37,514 bases of DNA from a virus. The position numbers and the translations under genes are program-made. Below are positions 9,008 to 19,020 of the stretch, piece after piece. The stretch lies in IMG/VR virus record IMGVR_UViG_3300037488_000591, positions 1 through 37,514 of that record, one strand, 5' to 3'. Each line of letters begins with the position of its first letter. Within the stretch, counting starts at the first letter, position 1. The notes beneath the pieces were generated by a model that saw nothing but the letters and a program-made list of their open reading frames with translations, made no database searches and was not told the origin of the DNA.

Positions 9008-12000
9008 TGCCCTACATGATGGAGATGCCTACCGGACAACGCGTTGAGTTCCCGGATGACTATCCGCGTGATAAAGCGCAGGCGCTGATAGACCGCTACA
9101 TCGAGAAGAAGTATCCGGCACCGCCGCCCGGTGCTGGTAAGCAGTTCCTTAAATCTCTTGGTACATCACTTATCCCAGCGGGAGGCGGTGCAGCGGGATC
9201 GTTTGCGGCTATGGCTGCCGCTGCGCCTTTGGCTGTGGCGGCGGGTCCGTTTGCTCCTGTTGTAGAGATCGGTGCAGGTCTTGTTGGCGCGTTGGGTGGT
9301 GCAACGCTGGCAGCAAAAGGTCAAGAAGCTGCGATTGAGGCTATGCCTGAAACAGCCAAATCGCTGGGCATTGACCCGGAGACGATGGCGAAGGGCGCGG
9401 AAGCTAACCCGCTATCTGCCCGTACCGCAGAGATTCTTGCGTTTGCGCTTGGGTTTAAAGTTAAAAACCCTCTATCGCTGTTTAGACGTATCAAGCCCGG
9501 GATGACCGAGATTGAAGCTAAATCAATCCTTCAAGGTCGGATGCAAGCGGGAGTTGGCGCAGGTATTGGAGGCGCATCAGACCTAGCCATCCAGTCTACA
9601 GAAGAAGGGCCAACCGATTGGTCTCGCGTAGCGCAATCGACCGCACTGGGCGCGTTGTTGGGAGAGCCTCGCTCACTGACAAAGAAAATGGAACAAGGGA
9701 TTGCTGGAGCTATCCCTTGGTCGAGGCAAGCGACGGGCGCTCGCGCTGCGGCAGCGGCGGAAGTTAAAGCTAAAAAAGCAGAAGCAGAAGCACAGCGTCG
9801 GGGACTTGAAGAAGCAAAAGCACGTTTACGACAGACGGGGCCGCTAGCACTACCTGCCCCGGGGGACGCTTCTACTTCGTGGAACGTCAAAGGCGCAAAA
9901 TACCGCACCCGTGAGTTTTCATCGCCTAATCCTGAAGATTGGGTAGGCCAGCGTGTTATTGGCCCTAATGGTAAAGAACAACTTATCTACGTACCCCGGC
10001 ATCAGGTAGGCGAAGGCGCACCGGGGGACTTTACCAATACACTGCGCGTTCCCATGCGGGAGCCTGCGGATTTACCGCCTCCTGAACCAAACCTTCCTGA
10101 GTGGCACCAGCGGGGGCAAAGTCGAGAAGCAGCGCGGCAAGAACAAGACCGCCAACGTCAGTTGGATGAGGCTTATCGTCAGAGTGAAATCGCCCGTATT
10201 AAAGGTGACATACAGGCAAAAACAGAAGCCGATGCCACAATTCTGCGCCTCTCTGCGCCTGTAAAAGAACAGGCAGAGGCGGAAAATCTTGATTGGTACG
10301 CGCAAGGGCAGAGCAGAGAGGAAGCGCGTCAAGAACAAGATCGTCAGCAGCAATTAAAAGAAATTGTTCGCCAACGTGAAATCGCTCGGATTAAAGGCGA
10401 CATAAATCTACAGTCTATGTATGACGCGATGATCCCGCGTCTGATGGCACCTGAGCCTGTACGGACTCCGCCCGGACGAGGGATGCCGGGAGAGCAGCCG
10501 CGTCTGCCTTTTGGCGACGAACAATTGGAAATGCCGTTTGATAAATTCGGGCTGCCTCCACCGGCTGAAGATCCCGGTCCTTACGCCCCAAATAACAACC
10601 GGCAGATGACGCTTGATCTCCAAGACCAGATGGATTTACCGCTTACTTTCCCGAGAGAGGGAGAGCAGTACGGTTTGTTTGGCGAGACGGGGGAGCCTAT
10701 CGGTCCCGGGGGGCGGATGGAACTGCCGCCAGAAGAGTTTCCTTCTGGGGCTACGCGTGATCGCAATCAGTTTCCACTTCCCGGAGTAGATACTCCCGAG
10801 ATGATCGAAGCGCGGCGCGTTATTGCGTCGATAGATTCTGGTACAAGCATCGCCCTGTTCAAGTTGCGGCAGGTGGGTGAGTCTCTTGGGCTTACCTTTG
10901 CTAAAAATGCTAACCGTGGACTTGTAGAAAAAAGGATTCGCGAAGCGCTTAACGAGCCACCGCAAATACCTCAAAAAAAAAGTCTAGATGAAACAGAAGG
11001 AACCTTCCCTGTCGATATTGACAGCCCACCAAGTGGAGAAGGCTTGGGAGTGCCTGTACTGGGAGAGGGAGCCGCAGGAGCCGGAACTGCTGGAGTTGGA
11101 CCCGAAGATGTGGGGTCTGCTGGCGTTCGCCCTCGGACTGATATTGGAGGAAAGGCAAAACCTGAGCCTGCATTAAGAAGCCCGAGAGCCCCTAAAACTG
11201 AAATAGCTGCTGCTCGTAACCGTTTGCTAGAGAGCGGTGCGCCTGAAGACGTAACGAATAGACTTATTCAGCAAGCCCGGTTCATGGTTGACTCTACCAA
11301 TGAACCACATATTTTGTGGGAGGGACCAAAGGGTCGCCTTGCTTTGGTTTCTGAGTCAACCGCGCCGCCATTTCGTGCAGAGTCTCGTCAGGTTGTAGCG
11401 CGGTTTCAGCCTACAGGTAAGCCAGTTCCTCCTCCTTCCGTTGCCAGAACTGTTGAGATCCCCGGAGCAAAACCGCCTTCTGGATTTGCACCTGCCGAAG
11501 GACGCCCGGGTCCACTTCCACGTCAGCCTACAGAAGCTCGCGCTGCCCCTGCCGATGATATTACAGGCGTGCGTGTAGAAGAACGATCTGAGCCTGCGGC
11601 AGAGGCACTGCGGCGGGGGAACCTTGGCAAAGCGCTGTACCATTTGCGCGAAGAAGGTAACGACCTGCTGCGGTGGTTGTCTGACACTATCTTTAATTTC
11701 CGTAGACCTGTGCTAGATCGTTCGGAGTTAGTGCGTCTTGAAGCCACGCGGCTTTCTAAAATAAAAGGCCGCCCGCTCACATACCTTGAGGGTATGGAGC
11801 TTCGCAATCGCATAATGAACGATGATCGCCTGACTCAGTTTGATTTTACGGATTGGGCGGGCGACCCCACTAAAGCGGGTAAATTGATAGCAGCACTCAA
11901 ACAAGAGTACGCCTCCGTTGATCGGATGGTGCCACTGCCCAAAAACGCAAAGGTTGATCCTGCTACAGGATATTTAGCTAGTCTTAATGCAGGCAAACGC

Positions 12001-15000
12001 TCTGGGATTCCCCGCGTAGCATTTGGCGGTGCCGGGGTTCATGTCGAGGGAACCAAATATTCTTCGGCTGAAGATCGAGCCGTCATAGCGCGGTTGAAGT
12101 CTGAAGGTAAAGTTGCGGAGTACGACCCGAAGAAAAACAAATTTTATTTCACTGAACAGGGGCTGACCAACCGCACCATCCTGCACGAAATGGTGCATGC
12201 CTCTACGGTGCGCGTAATCAAAGAATACCTGTCTAATGGCGGAAAGCGGGGCAACCTGACCCCCGAGCAGTACGAAGGCGCAAAGGAAGTCGATGCCATC
12301 TTCCGCGCCACGAAAGAAATGCTGGGCGACAGGCATTCCTCTGCATACGATAACCTGTATGAGTTCGTCTCCCACGCGATGACGGATGAAGCATTTCAAA
12401 CTGCCCTTGCGCGTTTGCGCCCCGCTGATCTGGGGGAGAATGTTAAGCTTCGCGATCTGCTTACTGAACCTAATGCTAGAAGGGCTAGTACGCGGACGAT
12501 GACGGTGTGGAATGCACTGGCCCGTGCGTTCTCCAAGATTTTTAACCTTGATAAGTACACTAAAAACTTTCCGAAAGAATTACCCCCTCCTAACTTTGCC
12601 AGTGACGCGTTGGCTGGGGATAACCTGCTGCTGCGCGTAGCGCACTCGTTTGAAGACTTGCTTGCGGTGCCAAAAGCAGGCACCGACGTTGAGCCTCTTG
12701 CTGCACGTAAAAGAGCGGAAGTTACGGCTGATAGATCAATAGCTGAGATAAAGCAAACGCTACCGAAAGGCGCGGGTAAGGGTGGTAAGCCAATCAAAGG
12801 CACACCTTACGAAGATCGCACCAAGCGTATCGGCTGGACAAAACGTATCTGGGACACCGTCTCGACTTATGAAGGCCGAGAGGGCCTTATTAAGAATTGG
12901 CAGAACCTGCAAGTCGCCGCTAAGCGTCTTACAAAAGACCTAAACATGGCGGGGGTTACTACTGATTTTTATGAGCGAATGACGGGAGCTACGTCCAAAG
13001 CTGATATCAACTGGACGGCTACGCAACTTATACGCGAGAACATAAACAAATCGGTTGCCGACTACGTCAGCAAAGCAAAGATAACCCCAGAAGAATATCT
13101 CTCAGACGCACATCTTTTTTCTATCGCTAGAGACGAGCGCGATGCACGTAAGGTGCAGTTTGTAATGAACGCGCCAATAGAAGCTAGGGCAGCGGCGCGG
13201 CGCGATGAGATCATCAAGGAGATGAGTTCATATGAAGGGATTCCCAACGAAACTGTTGGAAGGCGAATTGACGCGCTTCGTGATGAGCTAGATGCGCTTG
13301 TAGCAAATAACCTTACCCCGATGGGGGAGTCACCGCGCCGTGTAAAGTACGGCCCGCGTGCCATGTCTATTGATATCGACTCACCCCTGTACAACGTAGC
13401 GGGTCCGTACACTAAAGGTGAACTTGCCAACATCCGTAAGTTCTATGCAGACAAGATGCGGGCACATGGGCCTGAGATCGAGCAAATATTCAAGCACATA
13501 AAAGAGCTTCAAGCGGAGACCGTTCGCTTCAACAAAGAAGCTGGCTTTCACCCGCCACAGCTTGACGGCATCATTCGGTTTAACCGCCGTCCAAACTACA
13601 TGCCGTACAAAGGTGATCCAAACCAAGAGGTTATGAATCAACTTATCGACATTAACAGTACCCGCCTGAGTGGCAACTACTCTGAAGTGCAGGACAGACA
13701 GGAAGGCCGGAACACCGACTCCGAGAACCCGTACCTGCAAGTTCTTTCTGATGCAGGTAAAGCAGCGGGGCGCTCAGGGCGTAGTGGGGTAACTGAAGAA
13801 GTTGCTCGTCTGATAGACGAGGGGCACATTACCGGGGACTTTGTAGGTACCGTGCCTTTCAATGAACGCTTTGCAGGATTTGTAGATAGAGAATCAATAG
13901 AACGCCCAGATAGAATACTTGTACATAAATCAAACGGTGACATCGACATATGGCAGATCAAAGATCCCCATATGCTGGAGGCTGTTAAGGGTTTCACTGG
14001 TGAGACCGGCGCGTTCTGGAAGTTTATGAATGAGCTTACTTCAGCAGTAGGCGCAGCCCACACCAAATTTAATCCCTCCTTTGGTCCGTATAACTTTATC
14101 CGAGATGCTGTCACCAACAGCATGATCGTTAGCACGGAAATGAACGCAAAAACCGGCGCTAAGTATGCTTCGGCTATCGCATCAAAAATCACTGACGGCG
14201 GAATTGTTAAATCCCTAAGGGCCGCTAACCTCTTGAACGAAGGAAATCTGCCGGAACTCAAGCGCCTCTCTGAGACCGATGACTTCTACAAAGACTTGCA
14301 TGAGTACGTCGTAGACAATGGTGGAGCAACTATTTATCAGGATGCGTTTAATATCAGATCCCAACAGGAGAAGTTGATACGGGATATCGGCCCGTCGAAC
14401 ATCCTGTCAAACAGGGGGCAGATCGGTAAGTACTTCCAGCTTTGGTCTAACGGTTTTGAATTTGCTTCGCGTGCTGCGGGCTACCGTGTTATTCGAGATG
14501 AGATGCTTGCTCAGGCAGAAAAAAAGCTTGGGCGTAAGCTCAATGCTAAAGAGATCGCACAGACTAAATTTAAAGCAACACAGTACACAAAAAATCTTTT
14601 TAATTTTACTGAAGTAGGTAAGTACGGAAGAGAAGCTGGGGCTATTTTCATGTTCCTCCGCCCCGCCCTCACAGGCGCGGTTCGGTTCCATGAGGCATTT
14701 GCCCCTGCTATGCAGAGCGTTGAGAAGCGCATTGCCCGCCTGCCAAAATCAATAACTGACGTGGACACAGTTACTAAAAAGATTCTGGCGACCCGAAAGA
14801 AAAACGAACTCCCTTACTCAACGGACGCAGCGAAAGCCTCCGCTCGTAAAGAAGCAGAGGCACAAGTAGCCAAGAATCTGAAGACGTACAAGGAAGACTT
14901 TAACAGACAGCAGATTAGAGCCCGCGCAATGGCTACCACTATGCTGGGGGCTGGCGCTGCGATGTACACCCTTGCGTACATGATGGCTGATACGGATGCG

Positions 15001-15945
15001 CAAGGGCGCAACAAGATCGGTATCGATAACATGGACTTGTGGCAGCGCAACATTCGCCTGCCTGTGCATGGAATTCTGGGCAAGGGCAATGACTACCTCA
15101 TGCTTCCGTGGGGTTTTGGATTTGGCGCGTTCGGGGCTATCGGTGCGCAGTTGGCAGGGGCGGCTATTGGCAACAGTACGCTTGCTGAAGCGGCTCAAAA
15201 CATTATCCCGATTGCGCTTGATTCGTTCATCCCGCTACCTGCACCGCAGTACAGCCCGTTCGACCACCCCGGAGCGTGGTTTGTCAGTGCAATGGCCCCG
15301 TCTGTAGTACGCCCAATGGTTGAGTTTTCAATGGGCGTAGATGCTTTTGGAAAAGAAATTTACACCAACCGCATCAATCAATTCTCCGACCCGTACTCAG
15401 GTGGTGAGACGCTGCCTGATATGTACAGCCAGATAGCTGAGATGTTTGTAGAGAGTACTGGGATAGTGCTAACCCCCAAGACTATCAACTTCTTCCTGAA
15501 TAGCTACGCAGACGGCATAGGTAGGATCGCTGCTACTACAAACGGACTGGCGAACACGTTAGCGGGCCAAAGAGACTTTGATCTTAAACAAGATGCGTTG
15601 CTCATCAGTAGCTTTGTAGGCAAATCGAGCAGCTACGATGCGCGGGAATTTCAGGGATTGAGGGAGAAGGCCGAGGGTTACCGGGCTGACCTAAAGGTTT
15701 TTGAAGATCGCCCGGATATGCTGGCAAAGTATTTGGCGGTTAACCCCAATGCAGAAATCGTGGTCAAGTACTACGACAAGTATGTAAACGGCAGGCTCAG
15801 AGATATCCGAGCGCGGCAGAATGAAATCTCACGGTCTCCTTATCTGACCCGCCAACAGAAGCGTGACATGATTGCGGATATCAAACTGCAAAGGGACTGG
15901 ACTATGCGCGGCATCATAGACGCCTTGAGCGCATGGACTGACTAA
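9007..15945 (+). CDS. Giant polyvalent ejection protein with zincin motif, 2312 aa
   Basis: The largest gene in the window, coupled by TAATG to the gene before it. The N-terminus (about residues 50-105) is Gly/Ala-rich and hydrophobic, suited to membrane insertion. Residues about 355-485 hold two copies of a 64-residue charged repeat. A metallopeptidase motif HEMVH lies at 1060-1064, with a following YEFVSHAMTD near 1118-1127 whose Glu1119 could be the third zinc ligand. From about 1690 (FNPSFGPYNFIRDA) to 1895 (FTEVGKYGREAGAIFMFLRP) the sequence resembles the C-terminal domain of large polyvalent phage proteins (LPD38-like, from memory). Two further hydrophobic segments lie near 1970-1995 and 2033-2055. 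I infer that it enters the host cell with the DNA. The stop overlaps the convergent gene by 4 bp. Confidence 0.7.
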   Translation: MPYMMEMPTGQRVEFPDDYPRDKAQALIDRYIEKKYPAPPPGAGKQFLKSLGTSLIPAGGGAAGSFAAMAAAAPLAVAAGPFAPVVEIGAGLVGALGGATLAAKGQEAAIEAMPETAKSLGIDPETMAKGAEANPLSARTAEILAFALGFKVKNPLSLFRRIKPGMTEIEAKSILQGRMQAGVGAGIGGASDLAIQSTEEGPTDWSRVAQSTALGALLGEPRSLTKKMEQGIAGAIPWSRQATGARAAAAAEVKAKKAEAEAQRRGLEEAKARLRQTGPLALPAPGDASTSWNVKGAKYRTREFSSPNPEDWVGQRVIGPNGKEQLIYVPRHQVGEGAPGDFTNTLRVPMREPADLPPPEPNLPEWHQRGQSREAARQEQDRQRQLDEAYRQSEIARIKGDIQAKTEADATILRLSAPVKEQAEAENLDWYAQGQSREEARQEQDRQQQLKEIVRQREIARIKGDINLQSMYDAMIPRLMAPEPVRTPPGRGMPGEQPRLPFGDEQLEMPFDKFGLPPPAEDPGPYAPNNNRQMTLDLQDQMDLPLTFPREGEQYGLFGETGEPIGPGGRMELPPEEFPSGATRDRNQFPLPGVDTPEMIEARRVIASIDSGTSIALFKLRQVGESLGLTFAKNANRGLVEKRIREALNEPPQIPQKKSLDETEGTFPVDIDSPPSGEGLGVPVLGEGAAGAGTAGVGPEDVGSAGVRPRTDIGGKAKPEPALRSPRAPKTEIAAARNRLLESGAPEDVTNRLIQQARFMVDSTNEPHILWEGPKGRLALVSESTAPPFRAESRQVVARFQPTGKPVPPPSVARTVEIPGAKPPSGFAPAEGRPGPLPRQPTEARAAPADDITGVRVEERSEPAAEALRRGNLGKALYHLREEGNDLLRWLSDTIFNFRRPVLDRSELVRLEATRLSKIKGRPLTYLEGMELRNRIMNDDRLTQFDFTDWAGDPTKAGKLIAALKQEYASVDRMVPLPKNAKVDPATGYLASLNAGKRSGIPRVAFGGAGVHVEGTKYSSAEDRAVIARLKSEGKVAEYDPKKNKFYFTEQGLTNRTILHEMVHASTVRVIKEYLSNGGKRGNLTPEQYEGAKEVDAIFRATKEMLGDRHSSAYDNLYEFVSHAMTDEAFQTALARLRPADLGENVKLRDLLTEPNARRASTRTMTVWNALARAFSKIFNLDKYTKNFPKELPPPNFASDALAGDNLLLRVAHSFEDLLAVPKAGTDVEPLAARKRAEVTADRSIAEIKQTLPKGAGKGGKPIKGTPYEDRTKRIGWTKRIWDTVSTYEGREGLIKNWQNLQVAAKRLTKDLNMAGVTTDFYERMTGATSKADINWTATQLIRENINKSVADYVSKAKITPEEYLSDAHLFSIARDERDARKVQFVMNAPIEARAAARRDEIIKEMSSYEGIPNETVGRRIDALRDELDALVANNLTPMGESPRRVKYGPRAMSIDIDSPLYNVAGPYTKGELANIRKFYADKMRAHGPEIEQIFKHIKELQAETVRFNKEAGFHPPQLDGIIRFNRRPNYMPYKGDPNQEVMNQLIDINSTRLSGNYSEVQDRQEGRNTDSENPYLQVLSDAGKAAGRSGRSGVTEEVARLIDEGHITGDFVGTVPFNERFAGFVDRESIERPDRILVHKSNGDIDIWQIKDPHMLEAVKGFTGETGAFWKFMNELTSAVGAAHTKFNPSFGPYNFIRDAVTNSMIVSTEMNAKTGAKYASAIASKITDGGIVKSLRAANLLNEGNLPELKRLSETDDFYKDLHEYVVDNGGATIYQDAFNIRSQQEKLIRDIGPSNILSNRGQIGKYFQLWSNGFEFASRAAGYRVIRDEMLAQAEKKLGRKLNAKEIAQTKFKATQYTKNLFNFTEVGKYGREAGAIFMFLRPALTGAVRFHEAFAPAMQSVEKRIARLPKSITDVDTVTKKILATRKKNELPYSTDAAKASARKEAEAQVAKNLKTYKEDFNRQQIRARAMATTMLGAGAAMYTLAYMMADTDAQGRNKIGIDNMDLWQRNIRLPVHGILGKGNDYLMLPWGFGFGAFGAIGAQLAGAAIGNSTLAEAAQNIIPIALDSFIPLPAPQYSPFDHPGAWFVSAMAPSVVRPMVEFSMGVDAFGKEIYTNRINQFSDPYSGGETLPDMYSQIAEMFVESTGIVLTPKTINFFLNSYADGIGRIAATTNGLANTLAGQRDFDLKQDALLISSFVGKSSSYDAREFQGLREKAEGYRADLKVFEDRPDMLAKYLAVNPNAEIVVKYYDKYVNGRLRDIRARQNEISRSPYLTRQQKRDMIADIKLQRDWTMRGIIDALSAWTD
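10102..10455 (+). repeat. Two in-frame 64-residue repeats in the polyvalent protein
   Basis: The units begin at Trp366 (10102) and Trp430 (10294), exactly 192 nt apart. Both share a core of the form GQSRE-ARQEQDRQ-QL and then REIARIKGDI (SEIARIKGDI in the first), ending in RLSAP or RLMAP. Codon choice differs between units, so the duplication is not recent. The units are strongly charged and probably helical. Confidence 0.9.
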
Positions 15946-16151
15946 GCAGTGCGCCAGACTCGCACGCCAAGATAGCCCTCGCACGTAGTGACGTATGCTT
16001 TCACTTTGACTTTGGCTACCTTGGCGCGAGTCTCCACAACATAGACCATGTTTGCTGGAAGAAGAGTTGGTATAAAAAAACTCTCCCCTATACCCATCGA
16101 CTCAAATGGGAATACCCATACTGGCTCATCTGTAGTGGGATCAATCTCCAT
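15942..16151 (-). CDS. Small conserved phage protein, 69 aa
   Basis: Starts inside the last codons of the primase-helicase gene (11-bp overlap) and has no obvious Shine-Dalgarno sequence, so it is probably translated by coupling. The product (VWVFPFESMGIGESFFIPTL, then a Lys/Val-rich strand and a closing GVRVWRTA) fits a small family I have seen in many phages: a short beta-type protein with an F-P-F-x-x-M-x-x-G-x-S-F-F motif and a terminal R-V-W-R. Its function is unknown to me. It is the last gene of the minus-strand block, and its stop overlaps the convergent 2312-aa gene. Confidence 0.7.
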   Translation of the reverse strand: MEIDPTTDEPVWVFPFESMGIGESFFIPTLLPANMVYVVETRAKVAKVKVKAYVTTCEGYLGVRVWRTA

Positions 16152-18963
16152 GATCGGCTAGAAGGTCACTGCTGATCACGTTAGTAAAGCCCAGTACTGA
16201 TACGGGTGAGATGCCACTCATACCCGGCCACCCAGTAGTAAGACGTTGCTTACCAATAAAGGTCAGGACTCCTTTCTCCTTCATGTCGTGAATAAACTGA
16301 CTTTCACTGACTTGAAGTTTGGCAAGGTGAGTCTGCAATGCAGTACGGGATATGTAGTACATGCCCTCATCCATCACTGCGCGGGCGATGACTGATGCCC
16401 CTCTAGGTTCCCGTACTACCTTCCCTTCTTTTAGTACCAGCGTATTGCCCGAGTGCAAGTTCTGGAAGTCGCCCAGCAATGTCCCGTAGTCGCGCCGCGT
16501 TTCAGTACGCTCTGTGTTGGCGATAATCTGGTCGATAACTACGCGGTAGATCCTGTCCAGATCAAAGGACATCATTTTATTCTCCGCGCCCATTTCTCCG
16601 CCTGCAAAAGCCACTGAGATAAGCGCCTCATAGAATCGGTAGCTCGTATTGGTACCGACGCTACTGTAAAAGCGTTGACTCCATTTATCTATTTTTTCAA
16701 GGATATGTATATCCCCGACCTCAAACAAGTATCTGATGTAGTCAGGCCCCGCATGCCCATAGTTCTGCCGGAAAGCATCAAAGATTTCTTTTCCTTCAAT
16801 GTTGTCCATTGTTTTCGGTTTCTCAATTTGCAATTCCAGATAGCGGGCAAGTTCTCCATCAGGGTTGGATTTGAACGACGTGATCTTGTCCCGGGGAGAT
16901 TGGTTCGATGAGAGGATGGTGATCAGCGATGCGGTGAGTTCGATCTCCCGTACCGTGTTAGAAGACGCTTGCATGCGGAGTTTGTTCTTGCCTTGAGATA
17001 CTTTATAGAACAAGTCCGATATGTCCTCCGGTTTATAGTTCGACGCCTCATCCAGCCCCATCATTATGTTCTTGAGACCCATGTACCATTGGATCAGTGC
17101 GTTGTCTGTGGCACCTTTCTTGGAGCCAGACAGACAGAGGTCAAAGGGTTCCCCAAACATGCTCGCCGCTGCGTACAGCGCGCCGGATTTAGCCGCGCCG
17201 GTAATGCCGACCAGACCCACCACCACACCTTTCATGGGGGTGAATCGTAGTAGTGGAGAGCCAAATCCGCACAGCAATGTGAAGGCGTGCATCTCGTAGT
17301 ATTCGCGGTTTAGCTTCTGTGCCGCTACTTTCCAAGCATCATAGGTGCCTGTCGGCTTCATCAGTCTGGCGATACTATTAACCAGCGGAGAGGCAGCGGT
17401 TTTCACTACCTTACCGTTGCGCTGTATCTCCATGTTACCGACTACAAACCCGCTGTTGTCGGAGGTCCAACCCATCTGCATACGCGTCTGCTCCGCGCTC
17501 TGCTTATTCAACATATGCTGCCCCCACCTGATCACGTAGTCAGCCATCAACATCGAAACGTCTTGCGTAAACATCACTCCGTGCCTTACACAAATATCCT
17601 TAAACTTGTCGGACGCATAACAAAACGACATCGGGAGAAGGAAATCCCGAATGTCATCGTGCGGCAGGACGTGGCGCATGAGTAGGCACTCCCCATCATG
17701 GGGGCCATACATACGCTTTATAGGATACCAATCGTGCCGCCACAGGCAGACTTCCTGCTGCGGAACCCACGTCCCGTCCTTATCTTTTTTCGCAGGCGGC
17801 TTGTACCAGATGCCACCACCCGGCCCCCGGCTGAACGGTTTCAGGTCTTCTGGATAGGTGGTATAGACTGGAACTTCTTGGGCATCCTCGTCCTTCCGAA
17901 TTGCATTCTCCGGGGCGCTCGTCGGGGTTTTGAGTCGCTTGCCAAGAGCGAGGGGGTTTGTAATCCGCCCCCAGTGGGGACAGTTGGGGCAGATGTCGGG
18001 GTTCCTAGCGTCAAAGACGGTGCAGCTATGAGGCTTATCAAGCGTTTCATTGGCTTTTCTCAGGGTGTCATCCGGCGAATAATTAGGATACGGGCTAGAC
18101 ACAATGTGGATTGCTTCTTCCCAATCAACGCACTGCCGGATTATCGAAAGCTCAGAATGCCACAACGGCTCTGCAAGAGTTCCCGCGTTGATCAACGCAT
18201 ATTTTATCTGTGCGCAACCACCCTCATCATCCAGACTCTTTTGCGCTATCAGTTCAAACACGGTCTCAAAGTTAGGGTCAATCCTGCTGACGCCGATTGT
18301 GTCCTCATCCAACCCCTTTATGACCCCTGCCAGAATGCTCTTCTGATCTAGTTCAACTTCGACCGGCCCCAAGAAATCCTTGAAGCACTCAAAGTTGTAC
18401 TGAAAAAAATCATGGGTAAGGAATGATGAGGGCAGTGGCGGTACAGTCTTGTGGTTCATCGTACCCGGTACCCGCAAGATGCGCGCCCGGTCGGAAGTCA
18501 CCACAGGATCAATAAGAAGTCCCTCTTGCATACAAAAGGTTTTGAACTTCTCCGCGTAAATCTTCCACTCCAACGACGGTACGTCGGAATCAAACATCCA
18601 GTAGGCATGAATGCCGCCACCAGAATTGATCACGATTGGTGGAGGTAACTCAGTGCGTTCTACGAATGCACTAAGGGCGGCATGGGCAGCCGCTTGATCG
18701 GGATATTTCTGTGCTGTGTTCCCCACATCCAGATCAACAAAAAACGAACGCGCAAAGATTGCGTCATCGCCCTTGCGACTGAATCCAGAAAAACTATTTA
18801 ATGCAACGAATACATTAGCGCCTCCAGTATCTAACTCATCAATGAGTGTTAGCAGTCCATCGAGCGTTCTTGCGAACCGATTTGCGGCTTTGCCGTCTTT
18901 TATCCCAGTTACACAATACACACCCTGCGTTGGTAATACTTTCTCGTAAAATTGTTTTTTCAT
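16141..18963 (-). CDS. Primase-helicase: AEP-type primase with SF3/DUF927-like ATPase, 940 aa
   Basis: The N-terminal third looks like an archaeo-eukaryotic-type primase/RepB-like domain: catalytic Asp77 and Asp79 in FFVDLDVG, a GGGIHAYW motif with His119, and a conserved RILRVPGTMNHK block at 161-172. Cysteines near CPNCPHWG (about 325-332) may bind zinc. The C-terminal half has a Walker A-like GITGAAKS near 585, where Ala replaces the usual second Gly, and a Walker B-like MMGLDEAS near 637, followed by ILSSNQSPRDK. This matches DUF927/superfamily-3-type phage helicases. It would make primers and unwind DNA for the encoded polymerase. The ATG at 18963 has only a weak ribosome site and lies 13 nt after an intrinsic terminator, so expression may be attenuated. 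Confidence 0.8.
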   Translation of the reverse strand: MKKQFYEKVLPTQGVYCVTGIKDGKAANRFARTLDGLLTLIDELDTGGANVFVALNSFSGFSRKGDDAIFARSFFVDLDVGNTAQKYPDQAAAHAALSAFVERTELPPPIVINSGGGIHAYWMFDSDVPSLEWKIYAEKFKTFCMQEGLLIDPVVTSDRARILRVPGTMNHKTVPPLPSSFLTHDFFQYNFECFKDFLGPVEVELDQKSILAGVIKGLDEDTIGVSRIDPNFETVFELIAQKSLDDEGGCAQIKYALINAGTLAEPLWHSELSIIRQCVDWEEAIHIVSSPYPNYSPDDTLRKANETLDKPHSCTVFDARNPDICPNCPHWGRITNPLALGKRLKTPTSAPENAIRKDEDAQEVPVYTTYPEDLKPFSRGPGGGIWYKPPAKKDKDGTWVPQQEVCLWRHDWYPIKRMYGPHDGECLLMRHVLPHDDIRDFLLPMSFCYASDKFKDICVRHGVMFTQDVSMLMADYVIRWGQHMLNKQSAEQTRMQMGWTSDNSGFVVGNMEIQRNGKVVKTAASPLVNSIARLMKPTGTYDAWKVAAQKLNREYYEMHAFTLLCGFGSPLLRFTPMKGVVVGLVGITGAAKSGALYAAASMFGEPFDLCLSGSKKGATDNALIQWYMGLKNIMMGLDEASNYKPEDISDLFYKVSQGKNKLRMQASSNTVREIELTASLITILSSNQSPRDKITSFKSNPDGELARYLELQIEKPKTMDNIEGKEIFDAFRQNYGHAGPDYIRYLFEVGDIHILEKIDKWSQRFYSSVGTNTSYRFYEALISVAFAGGEMGAENKMMSFDLDRIYRVVIDQIIANTERTETRRDYGTLLGDFQNLHSGNTLVLKEGKVVREPRGASVIARAVMDEGMYYISRTALQTHLAKLQVSESQFIHDMKEKGVLTFIGKQRLTTGWPGMSGISPVSVLGFTNVISSDLLADHGD

Positions 18964-18975
18964 AACCGCAGAGAT

Positions 18976-18998
18976 AAAAAAAGCGGGGTCGCCCCCGC
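18976..18998 (-). terminator. Intrinsic terminator between HTH gene and primase gene
   Basis: On the minus strand a 6-bp GC stem (GCGGGG / CCCCGC) with a GCGA tetraloop is followed at once by seven T. It sits 22 bp after the HTH gene stop and ends 13 nt before the primase ATG. The short stem suggests partial termination. No other minus-strand promoter is obvious between the terminator and the primase gene. Confidence 0.8.
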
Positions 18999-19020
18999 CT
19001 AATTGTGGATCGTTATCGCG

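Noticed and set aside
13677-14261. Minus-strand frame of 194 codons inside the polyvalent gene
   Set aside because: It lies wholly inside the 2312-aa frame, which has continuous protein-like features there, and it has no ribosome site or neighbours on its strand.
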